Virus record (IMG/VR): IMGVR_UViG_3300014838_000047
Location: 1-34,864 of that record
Length of the DNA: 34,864 nucleotides
Reading direction: 5' to 3' (one strand)
Source: a virus
Position numbers and translations under genes: made by a program. Every line of letters begins with the position of its first letter. Within the stretch, counting starts at the first letter, position 1. The notes under the pieces are model-generated. The model was not told the origin of the DNA, searched no databases, and saw nothing but the letters and a program-made list of their open reading frames with translations. Positions 22,483 through 30,564 of this stretch are shown here, piece by piece.

Positions 22483-23399
22483 AAACCGCTTCCTCAGGCC
22501 TGCTGACCGACATTGCCGCGGCGCAGACCACGCTCGCCTACCTCTGGAAAATCAAGCGCGCGGACGGCACTCTTCTCGGCTTCACCAACCACGACCTGAA
22601 CATCGGGCCTTACACCGACGGCGACGGCGACACCGTCACCTACCTCGCTTCCACCGGTTACCTGCCTTCCGCGATCGCGGGCAAAAGCGACCTCTCCGTC
22701 GACAACCTCGAAGTGACCGGCTTCCTCGAATCCGAATCGATCCAGGAAAGCGACCTGCGCGGCGGGATCTATGACGACGCGCTGATCGAGATTCGCCTGG
22801 TGAACTGGCAGAATCTCTCGCACGGCGACATGCTGCTGCGCGCCGGCACGCTGGGCGTGGTGAAGATGGTGAACGGGATGTTCCACGCGGAGATCCGCGG
22901 CCTGGCCTTCCGGCTCACCACGGTGCTGGGCGGCCTCTACGGGCCCACCTGCCGCGCGCAGTTCGGCAGCGGCAAAAACGGCATCGACATGCTTTCCACC
23001 TGGCTCTGCCAGATCGACGTGACGGCGTACCAGCAGACGGGATCGGTGGCGAGCGTCACCGACGGGCGCACGCTCGTGCCGAGCTCCGGGCTACTGATGA
23101 TAGGCTCGGCCACGCCGACGGCCGCGGCGCCGGCCGGATGGTTCGATAACGGGATCCTCACCTTTACGAGCGGCGTGAACGACGGCTTCAACTTCGAAAT
23201 CAAATCGTGGGACGGCACCACTCTGATTCTCTATCTGCCGATGCCTTATGCGCCCTCGGCCAGCGACACCTTCGTGATCGAGCCGGGCTGCGACCACTCA
23301 CCCGACGACTGCAACAACAAGTTCAACAACATCGTGAATTTTCGCGGCGAGCCCTTCATTCCGGGAATGGACGCCATCCTCGCCACTCCGGATGCGTAG
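22479..23399 (+). CDS. DUF2163-like tail protein (GTA gp13-like)
   Basis: A 306-residue tail-tip protein of the DUF2163 family (phage_BR0599/TIGR02218), equivalent to GTA gene 13, an iron-sulphur-type hub component in some relatives. Family features: LWKIKRADGTLLGFTNHDLNI, YLASTGYLPSAIAGKSDLSVDNLEVTGFL, DDALIEIRLVNW, FHAEIRGLAFRL and a C-terminal CDHSPDDCNNKFNNIVNFRGEPFIPG with CRAQFG earlier. The cysteines in CRAQ and CDHSPDDC are those expected to bind an iron-sulphur cluster in the family. GTG start at 22479. Confidence 0.92.
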   Translation: MKTASSGLLTDIAAAQTTLAYLWKIKRADGTLLGFTNHDLNIGPYTDGDGDTVTYLASTGYLPSAIAGKSDLSVDNLEVTGFLESESIQESDLRGGIYDDALIEIRLVNWQNLSHGDMLLRAGTLGVVKMVNGMFHAEIRGLAFRLTTVLGGLYGPTCRAQFGSGKNGIDMLSTWLCQIDVTAYQQTGSVASVTDGRTLVPSSGLLMIGSATPTAAAPAGWFDNGILTFTSGVNDGFNFEIKSWDGTTLILYLPMPYAPSASDTFVIEPGCDHSPDDCNNKFNNIVNFRGEPFIPGMDAILATPDA

Positions 23400-23414
23400 C
23401 GTGACATTTTATTC

Positions 23415-23457
23415 CCCAGGCTCGCCCTTTTTCAGGAAAGGGGCTCGTCGACCTGGG
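23415..23457 (+). repeat. CCCAGG/CCTGGG junction hairpin, copy B
   Basis: Outer stem cccagg (23415-23420) with cctggg (23452-23457); inner stem ccccttt-type pairing (23425-23430 with 23437-23442) and a 6-base loop. The 3' arm runs into gggagg (23455-23460), the likely ribosome binding site of the NlpC/P60 gene starting at 23466, so formation of this hairpin would compete with ribosome binding. Confidence 0.65.
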
Positions 23458-23465
23458 AGGCCCCT

Positions 23466-23963
23466 ATGACTACCACTGCCCAAATCGTCGCCAAGGCGCG
23501 CGAGTTCCTCGGCACGCCGCTTCATCACCAGGGCCGCATCAAGGGCAAGCGGATCGACTGCGTGGGCCTGGCGCTCTGCGTGGCCGAGGAGCTCGGCCTG
23601 CACGATAAGAACGGCAACGCGCTGCACGGCCGCGACCACCTGAACTACGGCCCGCAGCCGCTTGGCAACCTGGTGCACGAGACGGCGAAAGCGCGCCTGG
23701 CGCTGAAGTGGGAAGCCGCGCAGAAGGTTCCCATGCCCGCGATCGCGCCGGGGGACGTGCTCACGATCCGGAATCCGAACGCCGCCTGTCATGCGGGAAT
23801 TGTTTCTTCGCTGAACGGTTCGCTCGCGATCATCCACGCTTACGCATCGGGGCCCGCGCGGCCCGGGCCGCGGAACAAGCAGCGCGTTTGCGAGCACGTG
23901 CTCGATGCGAGCTGGCGCGCGCGCATCGAGGGCATCTTCGAATTTCCGGGAGTGACATCTTGA
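23466..23963 (+). CDS. NlpC/P60 family tail peptidase
   Basis: A 165-residue NlpC/P60 cysteine peptidase, tail-associated and able to cut peptide stems of peptidoglycan during infection (GTA gene 14 counterpart). The catalytic Cys is C32 in IDCVGLALC, the His is H109 in AACHAGIV and the third polar residue is H124 in IIHAYA. The N-terminal VAKAREFLGTPLHHQGR is typical. Length matches phage members. Start ATG 23466 with gggagg upstream, inside a hairpin arm. Confidence 0.93.
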   Translation: MTTTAQIVAKAREFLGTPLHHQGRIKGKRIDCVGLALCVAEELGLHDKNGNALHGRDHLNYGPQPLGNLVHETAKARLALKWEAAQKVPMPAIAPGDVLTIRNPNAACHAGIVSSLNGSLAIIHAYASGPARPGPRNKQRVCEHVLDASWRARIEGIFEFPGVTS

Positions 23964-23966
23964 TTC

Positions 23967-23995
23967 CCCAGGCTCGACTCGCCGTCGACACTGGG
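23967..23995 (+). repeat. CCCAGG/CCTGGG-type junction hairpin, copy C
   Basis: Arms cccaggctcgac (23967-23978) and gtcgacactggg (23984-23995) enclose loop TCGCC. The inner five pairs are perfect and the outer arm carries an extra base. It lies 3 bases after the NlpC/P60 stop and 13 bases before the next start, followed by cggcccctg as in copies B and D. Confidence 0.65.
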
Positions 23996-24008
23996 CGGCC
24001 CCTGTAAC

Positions 24009-24944
24009 ATGGCAAAAATTGCTCTCGCGGCGGCCGGCGCGGCCGCGGGATTCCTGATCGCCGGGCCGTTCGGCCTGCAGCTCGGCGCCACGGCCGTGCT
24101 AAGCGCCGTGAGTGAAGGCCTCGCCGTTGGTTCCACGCTCGGCTCGCTGCTTTTCCGTAATCCCGCGCAAGCCCCTCTTCAGTCTCTCCAGATTTCCGCA
24201 TCCGCGCCGGGCGCGCCGATTCCCTTCGGCTATGGCACCTGCCGCTTCGGCGGCCAGATCATCTGGTGCCCGGGAATCAACTACACCACGCAGACGCAGA
24301 AGGGCGGCCCGTCGTCGACGGCGTTCACCTATTACGCGAACCTCGCGATCGCTTTCGGAGAAGGCCCGTCCACGATCACACGCATCTGGGGCGATTCGAA
24401 AATTGTTTATAGCTCGCTGCCGGGCGACCAGAGCGATTTTCCGGTGGCCGATTATCCGCCGTGGAATTCGGGCACCACCTACAACCCCGACAACCTGGTG
24501 AGCTACGAGGGCCAGGTGTTCCAGTGCATCACGGCGAACAGCGGCCAGACGCCGAACGTGATCGTCCCCACCAGCGGCACGATCTACTGGGTGGTTGCGA
24601 GCAGTTACCCTCCGTGGCAAAGCGGGATCAGCTACCAGCAAGGGCAGACGGTGAGCTACCAGGGCGGTATTTACGTGGCGATGGAAAACGCTCCGGGCGG
24701 CCCTCCGGGGGAAGGCGACTGGGAATCGATCCAGCAGTATTACGGCACGCCCACGATCTATCCCGGCGACCAGCTGCAGGGAATCGATCCCGACATCCAG
24801 GCTTCCGAGACCTCCGCTTACACGCCGGCGTTCCGCGGGCTCTGCTACTTCAAGTGGATGCAATTCCCGCTGCTCAATTTCGGTAACCGCATTCCGAACT
24901 TTCGCGCCGAAGTGAACTTCCAGAAAGTGCTGAACGTGCTCTGA
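24009..24944 (+). CDS. Tail-tip protein, N-terminal part, with CBM-like modules
   Basis: A 311-residue protein equal to the N-terminal part of GTA gene 15/lambda J-type tail-tip proteins. It begins with a hydrophobic Ala/Gly segment (IALAAAGAAAGFLIAGPFGLQLGA), then PIPFGYGTCRFGGQIIWCPG and AIAFGEGPSTITRIWGDSKIVY. Two consecutive modules of about 50 residues (149-199 and 200-250) share YPPWxSGxxYxxxxxVSYxGxxxxxxxxxxGxxP, a pattern of carbohydrate-binding module 5/12. The protein ends LLNFGNRIPNFRAEVNFQKVLNVL, where relatives continue without a stop; the missing remainder is in the next gene, whose ATG overlaps the TGA (TGATG). Confidence 0.85.
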   Translation: MAKIALAAAGAAAGFLIAGPFGLQLGATAVLSAVSEGLAVGSTLGSLLFRNPAQAPLQSLQISASAPGAPIPFGYGTCRFGGQIIWCPGINYTTQTQKGGPSSTAFTYYANLAIAFGEGPSTITRIWGDSKIVYSSLPGDQSDFPVADYPPWNSGTTYNPDNLVSYEGQVFQCITANSGQTPNVIVPTSGTIYWVVASSYPPWQSGISYQQGQTVSYQGGIYVAMENAPGGPPGEGDWESIQQYYGTPTIYPGDQLQGIDPDIQASETSAYTPAFRGLCYFKWMQFPLLNFGNRIPNFRAEVNFQKVLNVL

Positions 24945-27505
24945 TGGCCGCGCCAGTCGTCGTACAGGCAAACGTCGGCTCCGGGCAGCCAGGTCCGGTA
25001 AACGTCGCGCTCCGCACCCCGCCTACAGCCGGGAATCTGCTCGTGCTCATCGCGCGGCAGCGCGGCTCGGCGCCCGCAAGCAGCGCGGGGGAGTGGAATT
25101 CCAGCACCGACTATACCCAGGGGTCGGTGGTTTCTATCGGCGGCGCCCTCTACCAATCATGGAACAGCCTGCAATTCGACAAGTGCGAGGAGGCAGAAAG
25201 GATTAATGAGGGCTACGTGCCCCCGAGCTACCTCCTTCCCACCCTGTGTTTCGCCGCCGCGTGGTGGGCAAATCATCCCGTCGTCAACGGCGTTCTAGGC
25301 GCCGGGGCCGCTCCGCCGGACTACGACGAATGGACTCTCGTGCAGCCGGGATTAGGGATCGCGATCTGGACCAAAACCTCCAACGGCAGCGACGGGGGAG
25401 CCGTGGTGGGCTTTGGCTACTTTCAATACGACATCGACGTGTACATGTTCGAGCTATCGAACGCAAGCCTCTTCGACATTGTGCCGGGGAGCGGAACCTC
25501 CAGTTCCGTTTCGGCCAGCGGCGACGGATTCTCCGTAACGGTACCGCTTTTTGCCAGCTTCAACTGGAACAGCTACCTCATCGTTTTTCAATCGCTCACT
25601 ACCACCGACAAAACCGCACTTCTGCTGATCACGCCTGTATCAGTAACATCGTGGATAACGCCGTATCCCGGGAATCCGCCTTCGGGGTGGGCCGCGATCT
25701 TTGGCACATGCTCGGAGGTGCTATCCAGCGCGGGATTGTCGCCGGCCCTGCCGACGAGTGACATCGTCACCGACATCTGCCTGCGCGCGGGACTGAGCTC
25801 TTCTCAGATCGACGTTTCGCTGCTCACCAACGCAAACGTCTTCGGCGGCAGCACGCAGGTGCTCGGCTATCTCGTCGAGCGGCCCACGGCCGCGGCGGAG
25901 ATCCTGAAGCCGCTGATGCAGGGCTACTTTTTCGACGGCTGCGAAACCAACGGGACCATGAAGTGGGTGCCGCGCGGCCTCTCGAGCGCGCTCACGATTC
26001 CGGAATCCGACCTCGGCCTGCTCTCCGATGGCGCCAAGGTGAAGCCGGAGCAGATCGCCCAGGAGCAGGACCTGCCGCTCGCCTTCACCGTGCTCTATAA
26101 CGACATCGCCCTCGATTACCAGCAGGGAAGCCAGCAGCGCACGCGCAGCTCGCGCGTGAAAAAGACCAAGCAGCAGACGATCATTTCGCTGCCGATCGTG
26201 ATGACGGCCACCCAGGCCCTACAGATCGCAGAAACCGCTCTCTACCTCGCGTGGCTCGAGCGCAATTCCTTCACCTTCAACCTGGGCTCGCCGAAGTATA
26301 TGCAACTCGACCCCACCGACGTGGTGCAGTTCGTCTACGAGGGCCTCACCTTCCAGATACGCATCGTGGAGAACTCGCTCGGCCAGGGATTTGCCGTGAT
26401 GATTTCTGGCGTGAACGAAGACGCGCGGAACTTCCTCTCGTCGCTCAGCGCGCCGCTGCCGGTAAGCTTCAATCCCGCGCCGACCCGGCTGGTGGGATCC
26501 TCGGTGCTTTTCCTTTTCGATATCGCGCTGCTGCAGGATACAGACTCGAACCCCGGCGGCACAGGCTTCTATTTCGCCATGGCCTCGGCCGTCACGAACT
26601 GGACCGGCGGCGTGCTGCTCGATTCGAGCGACAATTCGAATTTCTCCCAGGAAGACGCCACCAGCCTGAACGCCACCTACGGCTACGCCACCACCACGCT
26701 CGCCGCGCCGCGCGAGCCCTGGGAGCTCGACACAGTGAACACCGTGACGGTGCAGCCGGTGACGGGCTCGCTCGCCGGCGATACGCTGGCCAACGTGCTC
26801 AACGGCTCGAACGCGCTGATCCTTGGAAATGAAATCATCCAGTTCGTGAACTGCATCGACAACGGCGACGGCACCTACACGCTCAGCAATCTGCTGCGCG
26901 GCCGGCGCGGCACCGAATGGGCCTGCGGCACGCACGGCGCGAACGAACTATTTGTGATGCCCTCGAGCGGGGCGCAGCGCGTGCAGGATCCGCTTAGCGT
27001 GCTGGGCCAGACGCTCTATTACAAAGGCGTCACCGTGGGGCAGGATCCTTCCACCGTGACGTCGCAGACGCTGGCGATTTCCGGCGCGGACCTGAAGCCT
27101 TACGCGCCGGCGGGAATCGGCGGCACCGTCGACGGGAGCGGGAATATCACCATCACGTGGATCCGCCGCACGCGCATCGGCGGCGAAGCGGACTGGGCCG
27201 ACGGCGTGGCCGACGTGCCGCTCAGCGAGGACGCGGAACTCTACGACGTGGACATTCTGAACGGATCCACTGTGGTGCGGACCTTCACGAATCTCACGGC
27301 ACCAGTCTGCATTTACTACGCCGCGCAGCAGACGGCCGATTTCGGATCCACGCAGGCCTCGGTGACGGCGAACGTGTACCAGAAGTCCGCGCAGGTGGGC
27401 CGCGGCTATAAAGGTACCGGCGTGGCGCCCACCGCTGGCAGCTGGCCCGTGCCCTGGCCGGCGCCCCCAGGCGGCGTCGGGCAGTTCTACGTGAACGGAT
27501 CCTAA
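24944..27505 (+). CDS. Tail-tip host-specificity protein, C-terminal part
   Basis: An 853-residue tail-tip protein (phage-tail_3/GTA gp15-like). The family part starts near residue 273 with DIVTDICLRAGLSSSQIDVS, continues with RPTAAAEILKPLMQGYFFDGCETNGTMKWVPRG, LAFTVLYNDIALDYQQGSQ and YLAWLERNSFTFNLG, then GCGxxG-type C-terminal repeats with LLRGRRGTEWACGTHGANELFV and a fibronectin-like domain (GNITITWIRRTRIGGEADWADG). Residues 1-268 are foreign to the family: a beta-sandwich start like that of the 14506 protein (PTAGNLLVLIARQRG), an interrupted carbohydrate-binding-like module (EWNSSTDYTQGSVVSIGGALYQSW) and a further beta segment. Function: receptor contact and baseplate hub. Confidence 0.88.
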   Translation: MAAPVVVQANVGSGQPGPVNVALRTPPTAGNLLVLIARQRGSAPASSAGEWNSSTDYTQGSVVSIGGALYQSWNSLQFDKCEEAERINEGYVPPSYLLPTLCFAAAWWANHPVVNGVLGAGAAPPDYDEWTLVQPGLGIAIWTKTSNGSDGGAVVGFGYFQYDIDVYMFELSNASLFDIVPGSGTSSSVSASGDGFSVTVPLFASFNWNSYLIVFQSLTTTDKTALLLITPVSVTSWITPYPGNPPSGWAAIFGTCSEVLSSAGLSPALPTSDIVTDICLRAGLSSSQIDVSLLTNANVFGGSTQVLGYLVERPTAAAEILKPLMQGYFFDGCETNGTMKWVPRGLSSALTIPESDLGLLSDGAKVKPEQIAQEQDLPLAFTVLYNDIALDYQQGSQQRTRSSRVKKTKQQTIISLPIVMTATQALQIAETALYLAWLERNSFTFNLGSPKYMQLDPTDVVQFVYEGLTFQIRIVENSLGQGFAVMISGVNEDARNFLSSLSAPLPVSFNPAPTRLVGSSVLFLFDIALLQDTDSNPGGTGFYFAMASAVTNWTGGVLLDSSDNSNFSQEDATSLNATYGYATTTLAAPREPWELDTVNTVTVQPVTGSLAGDTLANVLNGSNALILGNEIIQFVNCIDNGDGTYTLSNLLRGRRGTEWACGTHGANELFVMPSSGAQRVQDPLSVLGQTLYYKGVTVGQDPSTVTSQTLAISGADLKPYAPAGIGGTVDGSGNITITWIRRTRIGGEADWADGVADVPLSEDAELYDVDILNGSTVVRTFTNLTAPVCIYYAAQQTADFGSTQASVTANVYQKSAQVGRGYKGTGVAPTAGSWPVPWPAPPGGVGQFYVNGS

Positions 27506-27511
27506 CTACCA

Positions 27512-27528
27512 GATCCCCTGAAGGGATC
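27512..27528 (+). other. Hairpin before fibre gene
   Basis: A 6-bp stem, gatccc (27512-27517) and gggatc (27523-27528), with loop ctgaa, 14 bases before the fibre ATG at 27542. The A-rich stretch after it (gaaacgaaaa) contains no strong Shine-Dalgarno sequence. It may act on expression of the fibre. Confidence 0.4.
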
Positions 27529-27541
27529 GAAACGAAAATTC

Positions 27542-28369
27542 ATGTCCGGACCAACCGAAGGAAATCTGAACGCCACCAATCCCGCGGCGCCGAGCGGCAA
27601 ACAGAATTGCAGTTTCCAGGCGAGCGCGCCTTACATCGATACGGCCACCGGGCTGCAGGAGCGCGACATCTCGGCGTACCCGCAACCCGCGACAGCATCT
27701 CTTGAAGGCACGATCATACTTGCCAAAGACATCGGCGGGACATCCGACCTTCCCGAGGTCGTCGGAGTCCAAGGAATTCCGATCGCTGGATCGGGTCCGA
27801 GTGACGGATACGTTCCGACTTACGTGTCGGCAAGTTCAAACATCCAGTGGAAAGCTGGCGGAGGCACACCCTCTCCAACGATTCAATCGAGCAACAACGG
27901 TATTGCGGAATCCACTTCCGCCTTCGCCATGAAGGGGAATCTAGTCGTTCCGACGCAGAACATCACCGTCTCTTACGTGTTCGGGAACATCTACGGCAAC
28001 TCGGGAGACGTGTATCAATGCCTGATCTACAGCATCACCGGGACTTCGACGATTGCAACCATCGTCGCGACTTCGTCGACGTACACTTTCGGATCGACAT
28101 TCACCGGCCCCATCGCTTTCAACATGGGGGCAGTGGCATTAACGGCGGGCACGACCTACGCGATAGTTTTCCAGATCACGAGCGGGACAAGCACGACGCC
28201 GTGCCAGATAGACATACCCGCGACTCCCTGGGAATGCGTAGGGTTCAAGGTTCTAAGCGGGTCCGTGAGTATCATCCGCAGCGCGAACGTCAGCCCGACA
28301 ACCGGAACGACACTTTCCACAAGTACCGGGGGCAACGCTTGCGCTCTGAATCTCGTCGTCAGTCCCTAA
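27542..28369 (+). CDS. Tail fibre protein
   Basis: A 275-residue fibre. The N-terminal third contains DIGGTSDLPEVVGVQGIPI followed by DGYVPTYVSASSNIQWKA, a motif pair very common where phage fibres attach and trimerise. The rest is a ~150-residue Ser/Thr/Ile beta domain (AMKGNLVVPTQNITVSYVFG, VYQCLIYSITGTSTIATI, AFNMGAVALTAGTTYAIVFQ) of jelly-roll style that probably binds the host surface. More A/T-ending codons than in the core tail genes suggest recent exchange, as is usual for fibres. Confidence 0.8.
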   Translation: MSGPTEGNLNATNPAAPSGKQNCSFQASAPYIDTATGLQERDISAYPQPATASLEGTIILAKDIGGTSDLPEVVGVQGIPIAGSGPSDGYVPTYVSASSNIQWKAGGGTPSPTIQSSNNGIAESTSAFAMKGNLVVPTQNITVSYVFGNIYGNSGDVYQCLIYSITGTSTIATIVATSSTYTFGSTFTGPIAFNMGAVALTAGTTYAIVFQITSGTSTTPCQIDIPATPWECVGFKVLSGSVSIIRSANVSPTTGTTLSTSTGGNACALNLVVSP

Positions 28370-28437
28370 GTGAGCCGACGCGGCGGAATCGAGCGATGCC
28401 TGTTTTCTGGGCCGGAATTTAGAGGAGAAGAAAACAC

Positions 28438-29118
28438 ATGAGCACGCCGAATTTGGGAATCGCGCTGCTGGCCGAATCGCAGAGCAGCAAGTATGTGACG
28501 ATGAACAACGCGCTCGATGCTCTCGACGAAGCGGTGGCCGGCTTCAGCTCGATAGCCATGAGCGATGCGAACCTCACGCTCTCGACCACCCAGGCCTATG
28601 GCTCCTTCGTGCTGGCGTTCACCGGCACGCTCACGGCCAACCGCAACATCGTGGTGCCGGCCACGGCCAAGCTCTACGTGATCGTGAACGCCACCACGGG
28701 CGGCTTCACTCTCACCGTGCTCACTTCGCATTCGGGCAGCAACGGAAGCGTGGCCGTGCTGCCGGGAGCCACCCGGCTGGTCTATTCGGACGGCACCAAC
28801 GTGGCCGCGGTGAATTCGCCGGCGAACGCCCAGAACTTCACCGGCACGGCCACTATGGGACTGGTGATCTTCGATCAGTTCGTTACGCTCGACGCCACCT
28901 CCGCCGCCTTCACGCTCACGCTTCCGGACGCGACAAAATGCTCGGGAACGAAAATCAGCTTCGTGAAAAAAGATTCCAGCGGGAACCTGCCCACACTGCA
29001 GGGCGCCAGCTCGCAAAACATCGGAGCCTCCAACACCTACACGGGCCTCTCGGCGCAATATAAGTCGGTGACGATCGCCTCCAACGGCACGCAGTGGTAT
29101 GTGACAGCTTCCAACTAA
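28438..29118 (+). CDS. Second tail fibre-type protein
   Basis: A 226-residue protein, ATG 28438 after a strong ribosome binding site (agaggagaag). The N-terminus STPNLGIALLAESQSSKYVTMNNALDALDEAV is typical of phage fibre proteins (DUF2793-like) where it mediates attachment. Then come two beta repeats: TLSTTQAYGSFVLAFTGTLTANRNIVVPATAKLYVIVN and FVTLDATSAAFTLTLPDATKCSGTKISFVKK, each like the decoration proteins at 9283 and 9781. Two-fibre arrangements are common after the tail-tip gene. Confidence 0.78.
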   Translation: MSTPNLGIALLAESQSSKYVTMNNALDALDEAVAGFSSIAMSDANLTLSTTQAYGSFVLAFTGTLTANRNIVVPATAKLYVIVNATTGGFTLTVLTSHSGSNGSVAVLPGATRLVYSDGTNVAAVNSPANAQNFTGTATMGLVIFDQFVTLDATSAAFTLTLPDATKCSGTKISFVKKDSSGNLPTLQGASSQNIGASNTYTGLSAQYKSVTIASNGTQWYVTASN

Positions 29119-29136
29119 AGTTACCCGGAGGGCCGG

Positions 29137-29421
29137 ATGAACCAGCAGATGCGCTTTTCGCCGCGGGTGGAAGAACGCCTGGCCGGCGCGGTGATGCGGG
29201 TGATGCGGAACTTCGCGAAAAAGTACGGCCGCGAATTCGTTATGGACCACGTTGATCACGCCGACTTCCGCGATGCGTTCGCGGAAGACATGCGGCCCGT
29301 GATCCACCGCGAGCTGCTGCGAGCGCGCATGGACGCTCTGCAGGTGCCGCCGGCGCAGCGCGAACAGGAGAAGCGCAAGGCGGTGATGGAGCTCGCCCAG
29401 CTCGACGAGATAACGAAGTGA
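29137..29421 (+). CDS. Hypothetical helical protein
   Basis: A 94-residue protein with a good ribosome binding site (ccggagggcc) before ATG 29137. It is charged and helical (VEERLAGAVMRVMRNFAKKYGREFVMDHVDHADFRDAFAEDM, then REQEKRKAVMELAQLDE). No membrane segment or motif. It lies between fibres and the small membrane proteins of the lysis block. Function unknown; might be a fibre chaperone or a regulator. Confidence 0.7.
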   Translation: MNQQMRFSPRVEERLAGAVMRVMRNFAKKYGREFVMDHVDHADFRDAFAEDMRPVIHRELLRARMDALQVPPAQREQEKRKAVMELAQLDEITK

Positions 29422-29431
29422 AAAGGGGCCG

Positions 29432-29459
29432 CCCAGGTCCCCGGCGAGGGGAACCTGGG
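29432..29459 (-). repeat. CCCAGG/CCTGGG junction hairpin, copy E (inverted)
   Basis: Outer stem cccagg (29432-29437)/cctggg (29454-29459), inner stem cccc/gggg, loop GGCGA (TCGCC on the minus strand). The conserved flank ggcccc lies on the left (29425-29430), so relative to copies B and C the element is inverted. It sits 8 bases before the next start codon. A preceding AAAA and following GGGGAAAA would favour termination on the minus strand. Confidence 0.65.
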
Positions 29460-29467
29460 GAAAAGTT

Positions 29468-29683
29468 ATGAACGGCATCCCGCTGAATGCGGTGATCTGG
29501 CTGGTGGGCGTGATCTTCGGCGCCGGATCCGCCTGGGCCGCGCTGCAGCGCACGCGCAAGGACCTGAACGGCGTGGGCGGCCGCCAGCGGCGCTTTGAGA
29601 AGAACGTGGTGCTCGCGCTGATGATCAACGCCGAGAAGCGCGAGGACCGCATGCTACTCGCGCAATTTCTCAAAGACCCATGA
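29468..29683 (+). CDS. Small membrane protein of the lysis block
   Basis: A 71-residue protein with one N-terminal membrane segment (about 5-26, LNAVIWLVGVIFGAGSAWAALQ) and a basic cytoplasmic tail (RTRKDLNGVGGRQRRFEKN...NAEKREDR). The start is close behind a junction hairpin. Its stop overlaps the next gene (ATGA). A single-TM protein with charged tail next to a spanin-like gene could be a holin or an accessory to lysis, but membership of a holin family cannot be recognised by eye. Confidence 0.7.
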   Translation: MNGIPLNAVIWLVGVIFGAGSAWAALQRTRKDLNGVGGRQRRFEKNVVLALMINAEKREDRMLLAQFLKDP

Positions 29684-29835
29684 AAATTTCGGAGAGTGAC
29701 TTCCGGCGCTGGCAGGACGAAGTGCGCGAGCGGCCGCCGATGCCGGAGCTCCAGCAGCCGCCGGTGCCAGAAGTGGAACCGGAGCCTGAGACCTGGATTA
29801 CGAAAATCCTGAAAATATTCCGGAGGAGCAGATGA
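29680..29835 (+). CDS. 51-residue protein with ATGA overlaps
   Basis: A short gene, ATG 29680 to TGA 29835, with ATGA overlaps at both ends (previous stop 29681-29683, next ATG 29832), which is strong support despite the length. The protein is 51 residues: a charged start (MKISESDFRRWQDEVRERP), a Pro/Glu-rich middle (PPVPEVEPEPET), and an amphipathic basic end (WITKILKIFRRSR). The C-terminal basic amphipathic helix might bind membrane. Function unknown, in the lysis block. Confidence 0.7.
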   Translation: MKISESDFRRWQDEVRERPPMPELQQPPVPEVEPEPETWITKILKIFRRSR

Positions 29836-30560
29836 CATCCGTACCAGCAACGCAGGCAACGGCCGGCCCCACAACGACGGCAACGCCGGCAGCGGCCGCG
29901 CCCGCCGCGCCGGCAACGGCCGGGGCCATCTTCGCGAAGCTGCTGATCTTCGTCTTGGCGATCGTCGCGGTGGCGTGGGCAGGGCATTCGTGGATCGCCG
30001 AGCACGACGCGCGGGTGAAGGCCGAGGCCTCCGTGGCAGCTTCGCAAAAGTCGATCGACTCCGCGGCTGCCGAGAAGAAAGAGCTCATCGACGAGCAGAA
30101 GGCGCGGGACGCGCAGACCGCTTCGCAGATCGACAAACTAGCGGCCTCCGCTGCGATGCAAAAAACGCCGCAGCAGATCGTGAAGTGGTTGCCGATGCAG
30201 CTCGGGCCGCTGCCGGCGCCGGTGAAAGCCTCGATCGCGCCGGCCACGCCGCAGGATCCCGCTCCGCCGGCCGTATTCACCGTTCCGCAGGCAGACCTGG
30301 CCGCCATGCGGGATCAGGTGGCTTCGTGCCAGAAAAACGCTGTGGCGCTTCCCAGCGCGCAGCAGGATGCATCCTCGTGCGAAGCCCGGGCGAAGCTCAG
30401 CGCGGAGCAGCTGGCGGCCGCCCAGGACCAGGTGAAGGCGCTCGATCTGGAATTGAAGGGGGGAACGTTCTGGCACCGGCTGAAGTCCGGCGCAAAGAAG
30501 GTGGGAATCGGGGTGGCGATCGGCGCCGCGGCCGTCTGCGCGTCTGGGCACTGTAAATAA
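29832..30560 (+). CDS. Spanin-like membrane protein with coiled coil
   Basis: A 242-residue protein. An Ala/Thr/Pro-rich N-terminus (~30 residues) precedes a membrane segment at about 33-52 (IFAKLLIFVLAIVAVAWAGH). A long Ala/Lys/Glu/Gln helical region (KAEASVAASQKSIDSAAAEKKELIDEQKA) follows, then a Pro-rich linker, a second helix (AKLSAEQLAAAQDQVKALDLELKGG) and a hydrophobic C-terminal segment (GIGVAIGAAAVC, ending in GHCK). N-terminal anchor plus periplasmic coiled coil is the design of inner-membrane spanins (Rz-like), and the C-terminal hydrophobic end may reach another membrane. No catalytic site. The role in lysis is inferred. Confidence 0.65.
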   Translation: MTSVPATQATAGPTTTATPAAAAPAAPATAGAIFAKLLIFVLAIVAVAWAGHSWIAEHDARVKAEASVAASQKSIDSAAAEKKELIDEQKARDAQTASQIDKLAASAAMQKTPQQIVKWLPMQLGPLPAPVKASIAPATPQDPAPPAVFTVPQADLAAMRDQVASCQKNAVALPSAQQDASSCEARAKLSAEQLAAAQDQVKALDLELKGGTFWHRLKSGAKKVGIGVAIGAAAVCASGHCK

Positions 30561-30564
30561 AAAA

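Noticed and set aside
29101-29124. GTGAC ... GTTAC lookalike
   Set aside because: Span is 24 and the left part is in the end of a coding gene; it is probably coincidence.
28366-29916. Minus-strand ORF (516 codons) opposite fibre and lysis genes
   Set aside because: Runs across several confirmed + strand genes with ribosome binding sites; composition is that of a shadow frame.
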